Origin: Alkalihalobacterium alkalinitrilicum
Lineage (GTDB): Bacteria; Bacillota; Bacilli; Bacillales; Bacillaceae_F
Reading direction: 5' to 3'
Length of the DNA: 64,000 nt
Assembly: GCF_002019605.1 (NCBI RefSeq)
Contig: NZ_KV917368.1
Location: forward strand, 1,695,958-1,759,957
This document shows positions 27,702 to 37,226 of this stretch, piece after piece; within the stretch, counting starts at the first letter, position 1, and every line of letters starts with the position of its first letter. The notes beneath the pieces are model-generated. The model did no database searches. It was given only the letters and a program-made list of their open reading frames with translations, and was not told where the DNA came from. The position numbers were made by a program, and so were the translations under genes.

Positions 27702-28133
27702 TTATTTTTTTACTAAACCTAACATCTCTATCTCTAACACTAGCTGTTGATCTTGATTAAATGTTTTTAACAATGTCGTTACCAAACCCCGATCTGTGTA
27801 CTTAGGATGCTCCTTTTTCTCCACAAACTTCACCTCTACTGTGAGACGATCTTCAGGATACACTGGATTTGCAAACTTTACATAATTCATACCTGCTCCA
27901 CCGATAATATCATCGCCAATGATATTCATATCGACCCATAATTTCCAAGTAATACTCAACGTATGTAGCCCAGAGGCAATGATTCCACCAAACATACTTT
28001 GATTTGCTTTTTCTTCGTCAACATGCATGTATTGTGGATCATATTCATGAGCAAATTTAAAAATATCTTCTTTCGTCACTTCATAGGTATTCGTTTGATA
28101 AGATATACCAGTCGTTATTTCATCAAATTTCAT
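27702..28133 (-). CDS. MaoC-like hot-dog dehydratase/hydratase (copy 1)
   Basis: About 143 residues from ATG 28133; a TTG at 28139 is an alternative, but the paralog at 54796 supports MKF as start. The MaoC hydratase signature FAHEYDPQYMHVD with the Asp/His pair and the IIASGLHTLSI segment is clear. Family members hydrate enoyl-CoA (R-specific) or dehydrate hydroxyacyl-CoA. Only 43 nt separate its start from an IS end, so its native promoter has probably been displaced. Confidence 0.88.
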   Translation of the reverse strand: MKFDEITTGISYQTNTYEVTKEDIFKFAHEYDPQYMHVDEEKANQSMFGGIIASGLHTLSITWKLWVDMNIIGDDIIGGAGMNYVKFANPVYPEDRLTVEVKFVEKKEHPKYTDRGLVTTLLKTFNQDQQLVLEIEMLGLVKK

Positions 28134-28175
28134 TATCAATCATTCCTTTTTCATTTAATTTTAATTGGGAATAAC

Positions 28176-29718
28176 TAAATAACTCAACTTTCGCACACTG
28201 ATATAGGCAGGTAGACTTTGATGTAATTAGGTAAGGCCGCAATCCAGTGTTGTAGTTGACTTTTGATTAACTTTTGTATTTTTTTGTTACTTTCTTTCAA
28301 GACATCTTGAAGAAGCTCGAGTAGCTGCCCCAGTGCGACAGCCCAATCGAGGTCACTGATTTCATCGCAAAGATCATAAAATAGACCACCTAATGTCCGT
28401 TGGTCTGTACTGCAACGGTTTTGCCAAGAGAGTACAATGTATCTAGTAAAGACGATTGTGGTATGACAAATCAAGGAGTCATACGAACGACCTTGAAACT
28501 CCTTTTGTAGCTTTAATAATGACTTTGTTGTTTTAAAAAAGACTTCGATGTCCCAGCGAATACCGTAAATACGAATGATTTCTTGTTCACTTAGTGTACA
28601 ATCTGTACTTAGAATAGCTAACCATTCGCTCTTTTTATTACGGTTACGGACAAATACAATCTTAACTGGAATGCCATTAGCTTGTGTCGTTTGAATCGAC
28701 CGAAGAATCCCTTTCTTCCCTTGGATAGGCTTGGCTAATTGATACAGTTCCTTTAGGCTTACTCGTTTATCATTCATGATATATCGTTGCTTCAAGTTTT
28801 TCACCATGCCAATCACATCAAGACCTTGATCTTTGATCTCTTTAATAAGCGGTTGATGTGTAAACCACGTATCCATCAGCACATAAGAGGCTTCGATTCC
28901 AGTGTTCAATGCACGTTGTATCATTGTAGGAATTTGGTCAGGTGCAGATTGTAAAGCTTCTAGGCGTCGCTTGTAACCCGAACTGCGCTTGTCAATTTTA
29001 TCTGATATTCCATTGATGACACTGTTTTTAGAGCTCAATAAAGAAAAGTCTACAGGCATAAACGTTGTACCATCAGACCATCCAAGAGTAAGCATACGAA
29101 ACCCTTTGTAAAAGCGTATTTTTTGAGAAGCATGATCAAAGCATCGCGCTAGGAGTTCAACCGATTTACTTCGATTTTTGTCATAGGAAGAATCGTCTAC
29201 AATCAATACTTTAACACGCTCATGATTCGTAAGTTTACTTACTTTTTCAATTGAGTGTGCGCTTAATAAAAGTAGAAATCTTCTCCATGAATAAGTAGAA
29301 CGGTTTAAGAAACGGTAGATCGCATCTTTAGCTAGAATATCTGTAGATTTCTTGCTTTCGAGTGTACGAAACCAGTTTTTGTTTTCAATGATCAAACAGA
29401 AAATGAGCTGAAATAAATAAGCACAGGTAAAGCCAAACGACTTAGTAATTCCAGCTTTTCTAAGATGTTTCAATACTTTTAGTTCTATAAATGTAGATTT
29501 TATTTCATTTGGTAGTTGCTTAGGTTGGTCATTATTCGCTATCATATAGAGGACACCTCTTCTGTATGGTATTTGATTCTAGGCAAATCAACTATACCAA
29601 AAGAATGGGTGTTTTTTCATGCAATTTTTTCGTGTCAATGAAAGCATTTCAATGACCTCAGCAACTACTGCTGGTTGAACTTATTGAACTTTTATTGGTG
29701 CGAAAGTTGAGTAAATAA
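28176..29718. mobile_element. IS4-family element with 7-bp target duplication
   Basis: Element body 28183-29711 (1529 bp), ends CTCAACTTTCGCAC and GTGCGAAAGTTGAG (14-bp perfect inverted repeat), flanked by the direct repeat TAAATAA (28176-28182 and 29712-29718). It carries an intact transposase, so it may be mobile. A deleted relative lies at 51347-51569. Confidence 0.92.
28184..29545 (-). CDS. IS4-family transposase (intact)
   Basis: 453 residues. DDE residues appear in VLIVDDSSYDKN (first Asp), YVLMDTWFTHQP (second Asp) and RIYGIRWDIEVFFKTTKSLLKLQKEFQGRSYD (the Y-(2)-R-(3)-E-(6)-K motif of IS4). The TGA stop codon lies inside the left inverted repeat. It is the full-length parent of the remnant near 51.4 kb. 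Confidence 0.93.
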   Translation of the reverse strand: MIANNDQPKQLPNEIKSTFIELKVLKHLRKAGITKSFGFTCAYLFQLIFCLIIENKNWFRTLESKKSTDILAKDAIYRFLNRSTYSWRRFLLLLSAHSIEKVSKLTNHERVKVLIVDDSSYDKNRSKSVELLARCFDHASQKIRFYKGFRMLTLGWSDGTTFMPVDFSLLSSKNSVINGISDKIDKRSSGYKRRLEALQSAPDQIPTMIQRALNTGIEASYVLMDTWFTHQPLIKEIKDQGLDVIGMVKNLKQRYIMNDKRVSLKELYQLAKPIQGKKGILRSIQTTQANGIPVKIVFVRNRNKKSEWLAILSTDCTLSEQEIIRIYGIRWDIEVFFKTTKSLLKLQKEFQGRSYDSLICHTTIVFTRYIVLSWQNRCSTDQRTLGGLFYDLCDEISDLDWAVALGQLLELLQDVLKESNKKIQKLIKSQLQHWIAALPNYIKVYLPISVCES

Positions 29719-29720
29719 GC

Positions 29721-29763
29721 TTAAAAAAAAAATTAACTGAATAAACATATTCAGTTAATTTTG
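29721..29763 (-). terminator. Terminator of the liv operon
   Basis: AATTAACTGAATA / TATTCAGTTAATT, perfect 13-bp stem with 4-nt loop; minus tail of about ten T. It shows that the MaoC-like gene beyond is not simply the last gene of the liv operon. Confidence 0.92.
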
Positions 29764-29804
29764 TAGGATATACTTTTTACCGCAATCCTTTTTCCCGATA
29801 ACAA

Positions 29805-30506
29805 TTATCCACCCAAGTAGAGTTTACGAACCTCATCATTTGTTTTTAACTCTTTCGATTCACCTTCTAAGGCTACACGACCGTTTTCCAAAATGTAGGA
29901 ATAATCTGATATTTCCATAGCCATATGGGCATTTTGTTCAACAAGTAGAATTGCTGTTCCTTCCTTATTAATTTCTTTAATTATTTTAAATATCTCTCTA
30001 ACTAAAATCGGCGCAATTCCTAAAGAAGGCTCATCAAGTAGTAACACTTTTGGCTTTCCCATTAAGGATCTTCCTATGGCCAACATTTGTTGCTCACCAC
30101 CACTTAATGTACCAGCCTTTTGCTGAACACGTTCTTTCAGCCTTGGAAAATAGCTGAATACTTTTTCCATATCCGATTTTATATTCTTATCCTTGCGTTG
30201 AAAAGCGCCAATCTTTAAATTTTCTTCTACAGTCAACAATGGAAAAACTCTTCTGTTTTCGGGGCATTGAATTACTCCCTGCTTTACCATTTCACTAGCT
30301 GATTTTTTAATCATCGATTGACCTTGAAGTTCAAAATTACCTTCCTTGGGTTGGACTAAACGTGAGATCACATTAAGAGTTGTAGATTTTCCAGCACCAT
30401 TACCACCAAGCAAAGAAATTATTTTTCCTTCTGGTACTTCTAACGAAACTCCACGTAATGCATGAACATAACCATAAAATGCATGAACGTTAGTTAGCTG
30501 CAACAT
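29805..30506 (-). CDS. livF: ABC transporter ATP-binding protein LivF
   Basis: 233 residues from ATG 30506 (GGGGAGG site); overlaps the livG end by 17 nt. Walker A GGNGAGKST, signature LSGGEQQML, Walker B VLLLDEPSLG, and VEQN switch His region. With LivG it powers uptake through LivHM. The liv-type transporter moves branched-chain amino acids or, as in many catabolic clusters, aromatic or organic acids. Confidence 0.93.
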   Translation of the reverse strand: MLQLTNVHAFYGYVHALRGVSLEVPEGKIISLLGGNGAGKSTTLNVISRLVQPKEGNFELQGQSMIKKSASEMVKQGVIQCPENRRVFPLLTVEENLKIGAFQRKDKNIKSDMEKVFSYFPRLKERVQQKAGTLSGGEQQMLAIGRSLMGKPKVLLLDEPSLGIAPILVREIFKIIKEINKEGTAILLVEQNAHMAMEISDYSYILENGRVALEGESKELKTNDEVRKLYLGG

Positions 30507-31266
30507 CTTCTTCCACCTCCCCAAGATAAGCTTCAATTACGACTGGGTCATTTTGTACTTCTGCTGGGGTACCTTCAGATATTTTCTTTCCGAAGTTCAT
30601 GACTGTTACGGCATCAGATACTTTCATAACTAATGACATATCATGTTCAATTAATAATACAGTGTAATTCATCTCGTTTTTTAAGCGCAAAATGAGTTCA
30701 CTAATTCGCTCTGTTTCTACAGGGTTCATACCTGCTACAGGTTCATCCAGTAAAATTAATTTCGGATTTGCGATCATAGCTCGGCCAATGTCAACCATTT
30801 TTTGATAACCAAATGATAAATTAGAAACTTTTTCATGGGCTAGATGACTAATATTCAACAATTTCATCACTTCAAAAGCCTTTTCATTGGCTTCTTTTTC
30901 TGTCCTTCTTACGGATGGAAGATTTAAGGCAATGGCAAAAATATTCTTTTTTAACTGAGGGTGTAAACCCGTCAGTAAATTTTCTAGTACAGTCATTTTA
31001 GAAAATAACTCTACGTTTTGGAAACTTCTTGCTATTCCTTTTTTGATAATTTCATGTGGTTTATACTTCGTTATATCTTCTCCATTGAACGTAATATTTC
31101 CTTTCGTCGGTGTATAAAAACGACTAATGCAATTAAAAACAGTCGTTTTTCCTGCGCCGTTAGGTCCGATAATAGAGTAGATTGATCCTTCTGGTACTTC
31201 AAATGATAAATTATTTACAGCTGTGAGTCCTCCAAATTGTACAGTTATTTCCTTAAACGTTAACAT
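30490..31266 (-). CDS. livG: ABC transporter ATP-binding protein LivG
   Basis: About 258 residues. Walker A GPNGAGKTT, a family-typical LSFGYQKMVDIGRA signature, Walker B LILLDEPVAGMNP, EHDMSLVM. ATG 31266 chosen; a GTG at 31278 is the alternative. The end of livM overlaps its start by 14 nt, showing one operon. Confidence 0.92.
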   Translation of the reverse strand: MLTFKEITVQFGGLTAVNNLSFEVPEGSIYSIIGPNGAGKTTVFNCISRFYTPTKGNITFNGEDITKYKPHEIIKKGIARSFQNVELFSKMTVLENLLTGLHPQLKKNIFAIALNLPSVRRTEKEANEKAFEVMKLLNISHLAHEKVSNLSFGYQKMVDIGRAMIANPKLILLDEPVAGMNPVETERISELILRLKNEMNYTVLLIEHDMSLVMKVSDAVTVMNFGKKISEGTPAEVQNDPVVIEAYLGEVEEDVAAN

Positions 31267-32242
31267 TGCTCTTCTCACCCCTTTGATCTACTTCTGTATC
31301 TGTATCTGTCGGTTTGTTTCTTTTGAAGTTATCAAAAATGGACACAATTCCTTCAGGTTTAAATAAAATAATTACAACAACAGCTAACCCAATAACAATA
31401 TTCGTAATTCCAATATAGCTATCTGTAAAATGCGGAAGAACTGAGAAAAGTACTGCTCCTACTACTGCTCCAGGAATAGATGCTAACCCTCCAACTACAA
31501 TCATTGCTAATACTAGGAAGGATGTTACCATTGTAAAGTCATTCGGGCTAATAAATCCTACCCAATAACCGTAAATTCCCCCTGCGATTCCAGTAAAAAA
31601 AGCACTAATAACAAACATTACCGTCTTATAAAAAGAAATATTGATACCGATCGATTGAGAAGCTACTTCACTATCACGGATGGCGATAAAGGCACGACCG
31701 AGTCTACTTTTTACAATGTTATACATTAACCAAGTAATTAAAATCGTGATGGCAACAACGACGTAAAACATTTGAAAATTTGATGAAAATAAACTTGGCT
31801 TTACGACTGCAATTCCAGAATATCCACCCGTTAAGCTTCCCCAATTCAATGCGATTTGTGGAATGGATAATCCAAACCCTAGTGTCGCGACAGCTAGAAA
31901 GTGCCCCTTCAAACGAACAGCTGGAAGACCGATGAGAAGTCCGATTAAACCTGTAATAACACCAGCTAATGGTAAAACAAGTAAAAACGGTAATCCTAAT
32001 TTAGTAGATAAGATCGCTACTGAATAACCACCTATACTTAGGAAACCAGCATGCCCAACAGAAATTTGCCCCCCATATCCAATTAGAAGATTTAAAGACA
32101 TTGACGTAATAATATAAATACACGTTATTACGAATAATGTCATGAAATAGTTTGACTTTCCAACTAGAAATGGATAAATGAGCATGAAAATAACGAGTAA
32201 CCCTAAAGTTAATTTTTTATTATATAATAGCTTCAAGTTCAT
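31253..32242 (-). CDS. livM: ABC transporter permease LivM
   Basis: 329 residues, about 9-10 helices, with the family EAA-like stretch RLGRAFIAIRDSEVASQSIGI near 205. Start ATG overlaps the livH stop (ATGA). Hydrophilic C-terminal tail DTDTEVDQRGEKS. Confidence 0.93.
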   Translation of the reverse strand: MNLKLLYNKKLTLGLLVIFMLIYPFLVGKSNYFMTLFVITCIYIITSMSLNLLIGYGGQISVGHAGFLSIGGYSVAILSTKLGLPFLLVLPLAGVITGLIGLLIGLPAVRLKGHFLAVATLGFGLSIPQIALNWGSLTGGYSGIAVVKPSLFSSNFQMFYVVVAITILITWLMYNIVKSRLGRAFIAIRDSEVASQSIGINISFYKTVMFVISAFFTGIAGGIYGYWVGFISPNDFTMVTSFLVLAMIVVGGLASIPGAVVGAVLFSVLPHFTDSYIGITNIVIGLAVVVIILFKPEGIVSIFDNFKRNKPTDTDTEVDQRGEKSNVNV

Positions 32243-33108
32243 CACACCTTTTTAACAGTTTGAGTACCTCCAAAAATTCCTTGTGGGCGAATATAAAGTA
32301 CGATAATAATTAATAGAAACGTGTAAACCAATTTCATTTCGGGTGCTATATAATAGCTAATTAAATTTCCAAAGATCCCAATAATTATTCCGCCAAGAAG
32401 AGCTCCTGGTAAACTAACAAATCCCCCTAATACTGCAGCAGCAAACGCCATAATAAGAACGTCAGACATCATATGTGTGTCTAGAAATGTTATAGGTGCT
32501 GTCATCATTCCAGCTACCCCACCAAGAATTGCTCCAACTGCCCAAGTTGCTGTAAAAATAGTCGTAACTTTTATACCCATTAACTGTGATGCTTTGATGT
32601 CCTGTGCAGATGCCCTCATCGCTAAACCGATTTTCGTAAATCTGAATAGGACGAAAAAGATTAACATTAATACGAGAGTAAGGACAATTACAAAAATTTC
32701 ATTTGGTGTAATGAATACACTTCCAAATTTAATAGAATCACCTTGAATCGCTTGAGGATAACCAGTCGGTTTATGCCCCCAAATTAACCCCGCCATCCCA
32801 TTAAATATCATGAATAAGCCAAGCGTAACAACGATCTGGTTCAAGTGTGGTGCTGATTGTACTCGTTTCATGATTCCTTGATGAACTATTGTTCCAAATA
32901 AAGCAGCAAACAATAGTGCTAGTATAAATGAGATGGAATAGCTCAATCCAAATTGTGATAAAAACACAAAACTAACAAAAGTAGTAACCATTGCCATTTC
33001 ACCTTGTGCAAAGTTAACAATATCGGTCGTTTTATAAATCAAGACTAATCCTAGTGCTGCTAACCCATATATACAACCAAAGATTAATCCACTTACAAGA
33101 ATTTGCAT
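32242..33108 (-). CDS. livH: ABC transporter permease LivH
   Basis: 288 residues, about 8 helices, FGCIYGLAALGLVLIYKTTDIVNFAQGEMAM at the start and the cytoplasmic-loop motif GLAMRASAQDIKASQLMGI near 177. First permease gene after the solute-binding gene, with a 93-nt gap holding a hairpin. Confidence 0.94.
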   Translation of the reverse strand: MQILVSGLIFGCIYGLAALGLVLIYKTTDIVNFAQGEMAMVTTFVSFVFLSQFGLSYSISFILALLFAALFGTIVHQGIMKRVQSAPHLNQIVVTLGLFMIFNGMAGLIWGHKPTGYPQAIQGDSIKFGSVFITPNEIFVIVLTLVLMLIFFVLFRFTKIGLAMRASAQDIKASQLMGIKVTTIFTATWAVGAILGGVAGMMTAPITFLDTHMMSDVLIMAFAAAVLGGFVSLPGALLGGIIIGIFGNLISYYIAPEMKLVYTFLLIIIVLYIRPQGIFGGTQTVKKV

Positions 33109-33156
33109 TGATTATCCCTACCTTTCCTACAATACTATCAATGTAGTAATTTTTTA

Positions 33157-33193
33157 GTAGAGGAATAATGGATTGGAGTCCATATTCCTCTAC
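33157..33193 (-). other. Intercistronic hairpin between solute-binding gene and livH
   Basis: GTAGAGGAAT / ATTCCTCTAC, 10-bp stem with further pairing (ATGGA/TCCAT) inside. The minus-strand tail is A-rich, not T-rich, so it is better explained as an mRNA-stabilising or processing hairpin that keeps the binding protein more abundant than the permeases. Confidence 0.65.
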
Positions 33194-33201
33194 ATGTTTA
33201 T

Positions 33202-34497
33202 TTAGTCTTCGTAGGTAATTTCACCTGTAGCTGGGTCAAATGTAATTGCACCAGAGATTGGGACAATTTGGCCACCTTTAGCTTCCGTTAAGATCATCGT
33301 TGTTAATCCATAATGGTTTTCGTCTGAGAATGTTACACCTTCATAAATAGAATCTGCCCAATTGTCAAATGAATACATTGACTCGAAGAAGCTATCCCAA
33401 GTTAATTCAGGACCTGTTCTTTCTAATGCTTCTACAAATACTTCTGCTATTGCCCAACCAACTGGCGCAAACCCATCAAGTGGATCGCTCGGATAATCCT
33501 TGCTATAACGCTCTACATATAGTGCCATACTAGGGTCATCACTCAAATCTGGCATTGGGAAAGTAGCAGCACTAATTGTTCCTTCCCAAATATCTTCACC
33601 AGCTAAATTGAATAGATTTCGATCATTCGCTCCAACTGAAGATACAATATACGGGATATCGCTCAATCCAATTCGATGCATATCTCTCTTTAGGTTTGCA
33701 GCTGGGTTAGGTGTTGCTAACATAATAACTGCATCAGGAGAAGCTTGACTTAAATGCTGTGCCTGCGTACTAAAATCAGTATCACCTGAAACATATGGAA
33801 TTTCTGCTACGATTTCAACTCCATCATATGAAGCAACCGCATCTTGAAGTGCTACAAGACCTTCTTTACCATAGTCATCATTTTGAAAAACAATACCGAT
33901 ATTCTTAGCGTTTAATTCATTTACTGCATAATCTAAAAAGACTCTAGATTCAATTCGGTAGTTTAAGATACTTGATCCAAAATAGTTTTTGATCGGTGGA
34001 TTTACAAATTCTTCTGCACCTGTACTAACCATTACCATAGGAACGCCAGAATTTTCAAAGGTATTTCTTGCAGCTGTATTACACGGTGTACAAACATTTC
34101 CAAGAGTAGCGAAAACTTTATCTTCCTCAACAATACGAGAAGCTAATTGTACTGTTCGTGATGGTTGATATTGATCATCATAAGCAACTAGTTTAAGTTG
34201 TCTGCCATGAACTCCACCATTTTCATTTACATAGTTGAAATGGGATTCAATTCCTTTTCTAATATAGTCATAGACAGCAACTGGTCCTGTTTGCGGGCCT
34301 AAATGACCAACTAAAATCTCAGAATCTGTTACACCTTGAGCTAGTTCAACACTCCCTGTATCAGTTTGTTCACCTTGGTCTCCATCATTTGTTGAATTAT
34401 TAGACCCTGCAGGTTCATCACTACAAGCAGCTAAAGCTATAATAGCTACCATACTAATGACAAACAAGAAAAGAATTTGCTTTTTACTTTTTACCAT
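33202..34497 (-). CDS. ABC transporter solute-binding lipoprotein of the liv operon
   Basis: 431 residues, RBS AAAGGAGG. Signal peptide with lipobox ALAAC near residue 25, linker rich in Ser/Asn/Gly, then type I periplasmic-binding fold (VTDSEILVGHLGPQTGPVAVYDYIRKG). First gene of the livHMGF operon, so it is the direct partner of the permeases. Paralog of the protein at 26070. A CxPC (CTPC, near residue 140) motif is seen that the paralog lacks. Confidence 0.93.
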   Translation of the reverse strand: MVKSKKQILFLFVISMVAIIALAACSDEPAGSNNSTNDGDQGEQTDTGSVELAQGVTDSEILVGHLGPQTGPVAVYDYIRKGIESHFNYVNENGGVHGRQLKLVAYDDQYQPSRTVQLASRIVEEDKVFATLGNVCTPCNTAARNTFENSGVPMVMVSTGAEEFVNPPIKNYFGSSILNYRIESRVFLDYAVNELNAKNIGIVFQNDDYGKEGLVALQDAVASYDGVEIVAEIPYVSGDTDFSTQAQHLSQASPDAVIMLATPNPAANLKRDMHRIGLSDIPYIVSSVGANDRNLFNLAGEDIWEGTISAATFPMPDLSDDPSMALYVERYSKDYPSDPLDGFAPVGWAIAEVFVEALERTGPELTWDSFFESMYSFDNWADSIYEGVTFSDENHYGLTTMILTEAKGGQIVPISGAITFDPATGEITYED

Positions 34498-34811
34498 TTT
34501 TTGTTCCTCCTTTTGTTTTTAATTACCCCCACATAAATATAAAAACCAATGCGTTCTCTACTTTTATTACCGCCCCCTTTCAATAAAGTTAAACGCAAAC
34601 GAGTACCATACTCGGAGCAAACTTCTGCAAACATACATATAGCTATAAAAGCGCTTTTATAATCAGAAGTTGACTTATATATTTCTATGTAGAATAGGCT
34701 TTCGCTCTTTCATTTCACATTTGAATAGGGACCTTATTCCAATCAAGTAATAAGCGTTTCTTGAAAACCCGAGAAGAATAACTTAAGATCCCTATTTCCC
34801 AAATGATTACA
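34498..34811. other. Regulatory region before the liv operon
   Basis: 314 nt without genes. Visible: CGAGTA-CCA-TACTCG (34598-34612), a cre-like palindrome (separate entry) and AATAGGGA ... TCCCTATT, a distant-armed stem near 34725-34798 that may end the dehydrogenase-side transcript. No sigma-54 promoter with correct spacing. Confidence 0.45.
34644..34661. promoter_or_regulatory. cre-like palindrome upstream of the liv operon
   Basis: TATAAAAGCGCTTTTATA, perfect palindrome; 12 of 14 positions match the CcpA consensus. Confidence 0.45.
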
Positions 34812-36014
34812 TTATGAATATTGCTTTAATTCTAATCTAGCAATATCCCTTCTATGAACTTCATCAGGACCATCCACTAATCGAAGTGTACGAGAGTTAG
34901 CCCAATGGGAAGCTAATGGGAAATCCTCACTAATGCCTCCAGCACCAAACGCTTGAATCGCTCGGTCGATTACATTTAATGCAACTTCTGGTACAGCAAC
35001 TTTAATCATCGCAATTTCTTTCCTAGCCGCTTTATTTCCTTCTTTATCCATTTTATAAGCCGCTTGTAATGTCAAAAGTCGTGCTTGATCAATTTCAATT
35101 CTTGATTTTGCAATCCACTCTTGAATAACACCTTGTTCTGCTAATTTTTTTCCAAAGGTAACACGCTCATTTACCCGCTTACACATTAATTCAAGTGCCC
35201 TTTCAGCAGCTCCAATGGCACGCATACAGTGGTGAACTCTACCAGGACCAAGTCTCCCTTGTGCAATTGCAAATCCTTTTCCTTCTCCAACTAGAATATT
35301 AGAGACAGGAACTCTCACATTTTCAAATATTATTTCCGTATGACCTGTAGGACCATGATCGTACCCAAATACGGATAACGTACGTTTAACCGTAACACCA
35401 GGTGTGTCCATCGGAACTAAGACCATTGATTGTTGTTCATGTCTAGCAGCCGTCGGATCTGTTTTTCCCATAAAGATTAGTATCTTCGTACGTTTATCTC
35501 CCCCATTCGTAATCCACCATTTTCTACCATTAATGACGTAATGGTCACCTTCTCGCTCTATTCTACTTTGGATATTGGTCGCATCTGATGACGCGACATT
35601 CGGTTCAGTCATCGTAAAGCAAGATCTAATTTCTCCATTTAATAACGGAACTAACCATTTGTCTTTTTGTTCTTGATTACCATAATGCAATAGTGTCTCC
35701 ATATTTCCCGTGTCAGGAGCGTTACAATTGAAAACTTCTGGTCCAATTAATGAGCGACCCATAATTTCACATAACGGCGCATATTCTACATTGGTCATAC
35801 CTTCCCCATATTCACTTTTTGGTAGGAAGAAATTCCATAAACCTTCTTTTTTTGCTTTGGCCTTTAATTCTTCCATAATCGGTGAAATTTCCCATCTTCC
35901 AATTTCGTTTAGTTCTTCTTCATATTTGTGTTCATTAGGAATTACATATTCCTCCATAAAAGCTTTAACTTTTGCTTGAAGTTCCTTTGTTTTTTCACTA
36001 TGTTCAAAGTACAT
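34812..36014 (-). CDS. Acyl-CoA dehydrogenase of ACAD10/11 (LvaC-like) type
   Basis: 400 residues, RBS GGAGG. Usual ACAD motifs: [46 protein letters not shown] and [17 protein letters not shown]. The place of the catalytic Glu (normally YEGTxxIxR) holds [14 protein letters not shown], the signature of ACAD10/11-like enzymes. In that group the enzyme works on 4-phosphoryl-acyl-CoA made by the neighbouring APH kinase. Last gene of thiolase-ligase-kinase-dehydrogenase. Paralog at 47520. Confidence 0.9.
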   Translation of the reverse strand: MYFEHSEKTKELQAKVKAFMEEYVIPNEHKYEEELNEIGRWEISPIMEELKAKAKKEGLWNFFLPKSEYGEGMTNVEYAPLCEIMGRSLIGPEVFNCNAPDTGNMETLLHYGNQEQKDKWLVPLLNGEIRSCFTMTEPNVASSDATNIQSRIEREGDHYVINGRKWWITNGGDKRTKILIFMGKTDPTAARHEQQSMVLVPMDTPGVTVKRTLSVFGYDHGPTGHTEIIFENVRVPVSNILVGEGKGFAIAQGRLGPGRVHHCMRAIGAAERALELMCKRVNERVTFGKKLAEQGVIQEWIAKSRIEIDQARLLTLQAAYKMDKEGNKAARKEIAMIKVAVPEVALNVIDRAIQAFGAGGISEDFPLASHWANSRTLRLVDGPDEVHRRDIARLELKQYS

Positions 36015-36093
36015 ATATTTCCTCCTTCTTTCTTTACAGAAAATTAAATTTTATTTTTATTATTATGATAATTATTACTAGAAACCTTTTACA

Positions 36094-37164
36094 CTAAATA
36101 TAGTTTCTGAGATTAGATACTTCATCCGCATGATGGATAAGGTTTCTAGCATTAGTATTATGATTTTTAAATCGTTCATCTTGCGTTTGCCCCATTTTCC
36201 ACCTGTAATGCATTTGTTGTAACACGACTGCTAACCGGAAATAAGCTAAAACTAGATAGAAATGGATTGAAGATACATCTTTGCCAGTTGTAGTAGCATA
36301 CAATTCAATAATCTCACGGCGGTTTAAAAATCCAGGATGATGTGTTACTGTAGGCTGAACTTTTTTAATATAATCAGGATCATCTTCTTGAACCCAGTAG
36401 CCTAAAGCAACACTTAAATCGAAAATAGGATCGGCGATTGTTGCCATCTCCCAATCTAATAATGCTTCTACTTCATTTAAATCTGGGGAGAATAACATAT
36501 TATTTATTTTGTAATCATTATGAATAATAGAAATTTCTTTAGATTTTGGTATATTTTGTATTAACCAGTTAGATAACCGATCAACAACGCCTATCTCTTC
36601 GGTTTTTGTTAGTTGATAACGTTTAATCCAACCATGAACTTGCCTTTCTGCAAATCCATCTGGTTTCCCGAAGTCTTCCAAATTCGCCTCTTTATAATCG
36701 ATGTTATGTAGTTCGACAAGTGTCTTAACAAATACGTTAGTAAGGTTATGGCATTTCTTTTCAGTAACCGAAACACTCGGTGGAAAATGACTATCAATAA
36801 CTACACCATGTTTTCTTTCCATTATATAAAACGGTACTCCCAATATTGATTCGTCTTCACTAAAAACATAAGGTTTTGGTATATGCTTAAAGTGAGGGTA
36901 TATTTTCATTAATAGATTAGCTTCACGCTTCATATCATGTGCTTTTGGCGGCAACTTACCAAAAGGGGGCCTTCTCATTACACCTTCCCATTCACCACAG
37001 CGAATAGCATAGGTTAAATTTGAAGATCCAGATGGAAACTGTTTAACTTCTAACGGTTCATTCGGTATAAATTTTTGTTGCAACAAAAATTGTCTTAAGC
37101 TTTCTTGATCAAAACCTTCTCCTGATCGAACAGCAATTAATTGCTCATCAAGTTCTTTATTCAT
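36094..37164 (-). CDS. APH-type phosphotransferase (LvaA/ACAD11 kinase-like)
   Basis: About 356 residues. Protein-kinase-like aminoglycoside phosphotransferase fold: FPSGSSNLTYAI (Gly loop), catalytic loop IIHNDYKINNML (HxDxxxxN) near 205, metal-binding LLDWEMATIADP near 225. GTG at 37176 is an alternative start; the paralog at 49107 favours 37164. Always next to an ACAD gene, in this window twice; it likely phosphorylates the 4-hydroxy group of a hydroxyacyl-CoA rather than an antibiotic. Confidence 0.88.
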   Translation of the reverse strand: MNKELDEQLIAVRSGEGFDQESLRQFLLQQKFIPNEPLEVKQFPSGSSNLTYAIRCGEWEGVMRRPPFGKLPPKAHDMKREANLLMKIYPHFKHIPKPYVFSEDESILGVPFYIMERKHGVVIDSHFPPSVSVTEKKCHNLTNVFVKTLVELHNIDYKEANLEDFGKPDGFAERQVHGWIKRYQLTKTEEIGVVDRLSNWLIQNIPKSKEISIIHNDYKINNMLFSPDLNEVEALLDWEMATIADPIFDLSVALGYWVQEDDPDYIKKVQPTVTHHPGFLNRREIIELYATTTGKDVSSIHFYLVLAYFRLAVVLQQMHYRWKMGQTQDERFKNHNTNARNLIHHADEVSNLRNYI

Positions 37165-37226
37165 TCGTTTCACCACAACCTTTCATCATTAAATGACTAA
37201 ACTCTTATTCTTATTAATAGTAATTT

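Noticed and set aside
34590-34612. A sixth sigma-54-like site, ATGGTACTCGTTTGCG, upstream of the liv operon
   Set aside because: GG to GC spacing is 9, not 10, and the -24 element is weak; it overlaps a CGAGTA-CCA-TACTCG palindrome that explains the composition.
36094-37164. APH-like genes as antibiotic resistance
   Set aside because: They are paired twice with ACAD genes in catabolic operons and resemble the kinase domain of ACAD10/11, so a metabolic role is far more likely.
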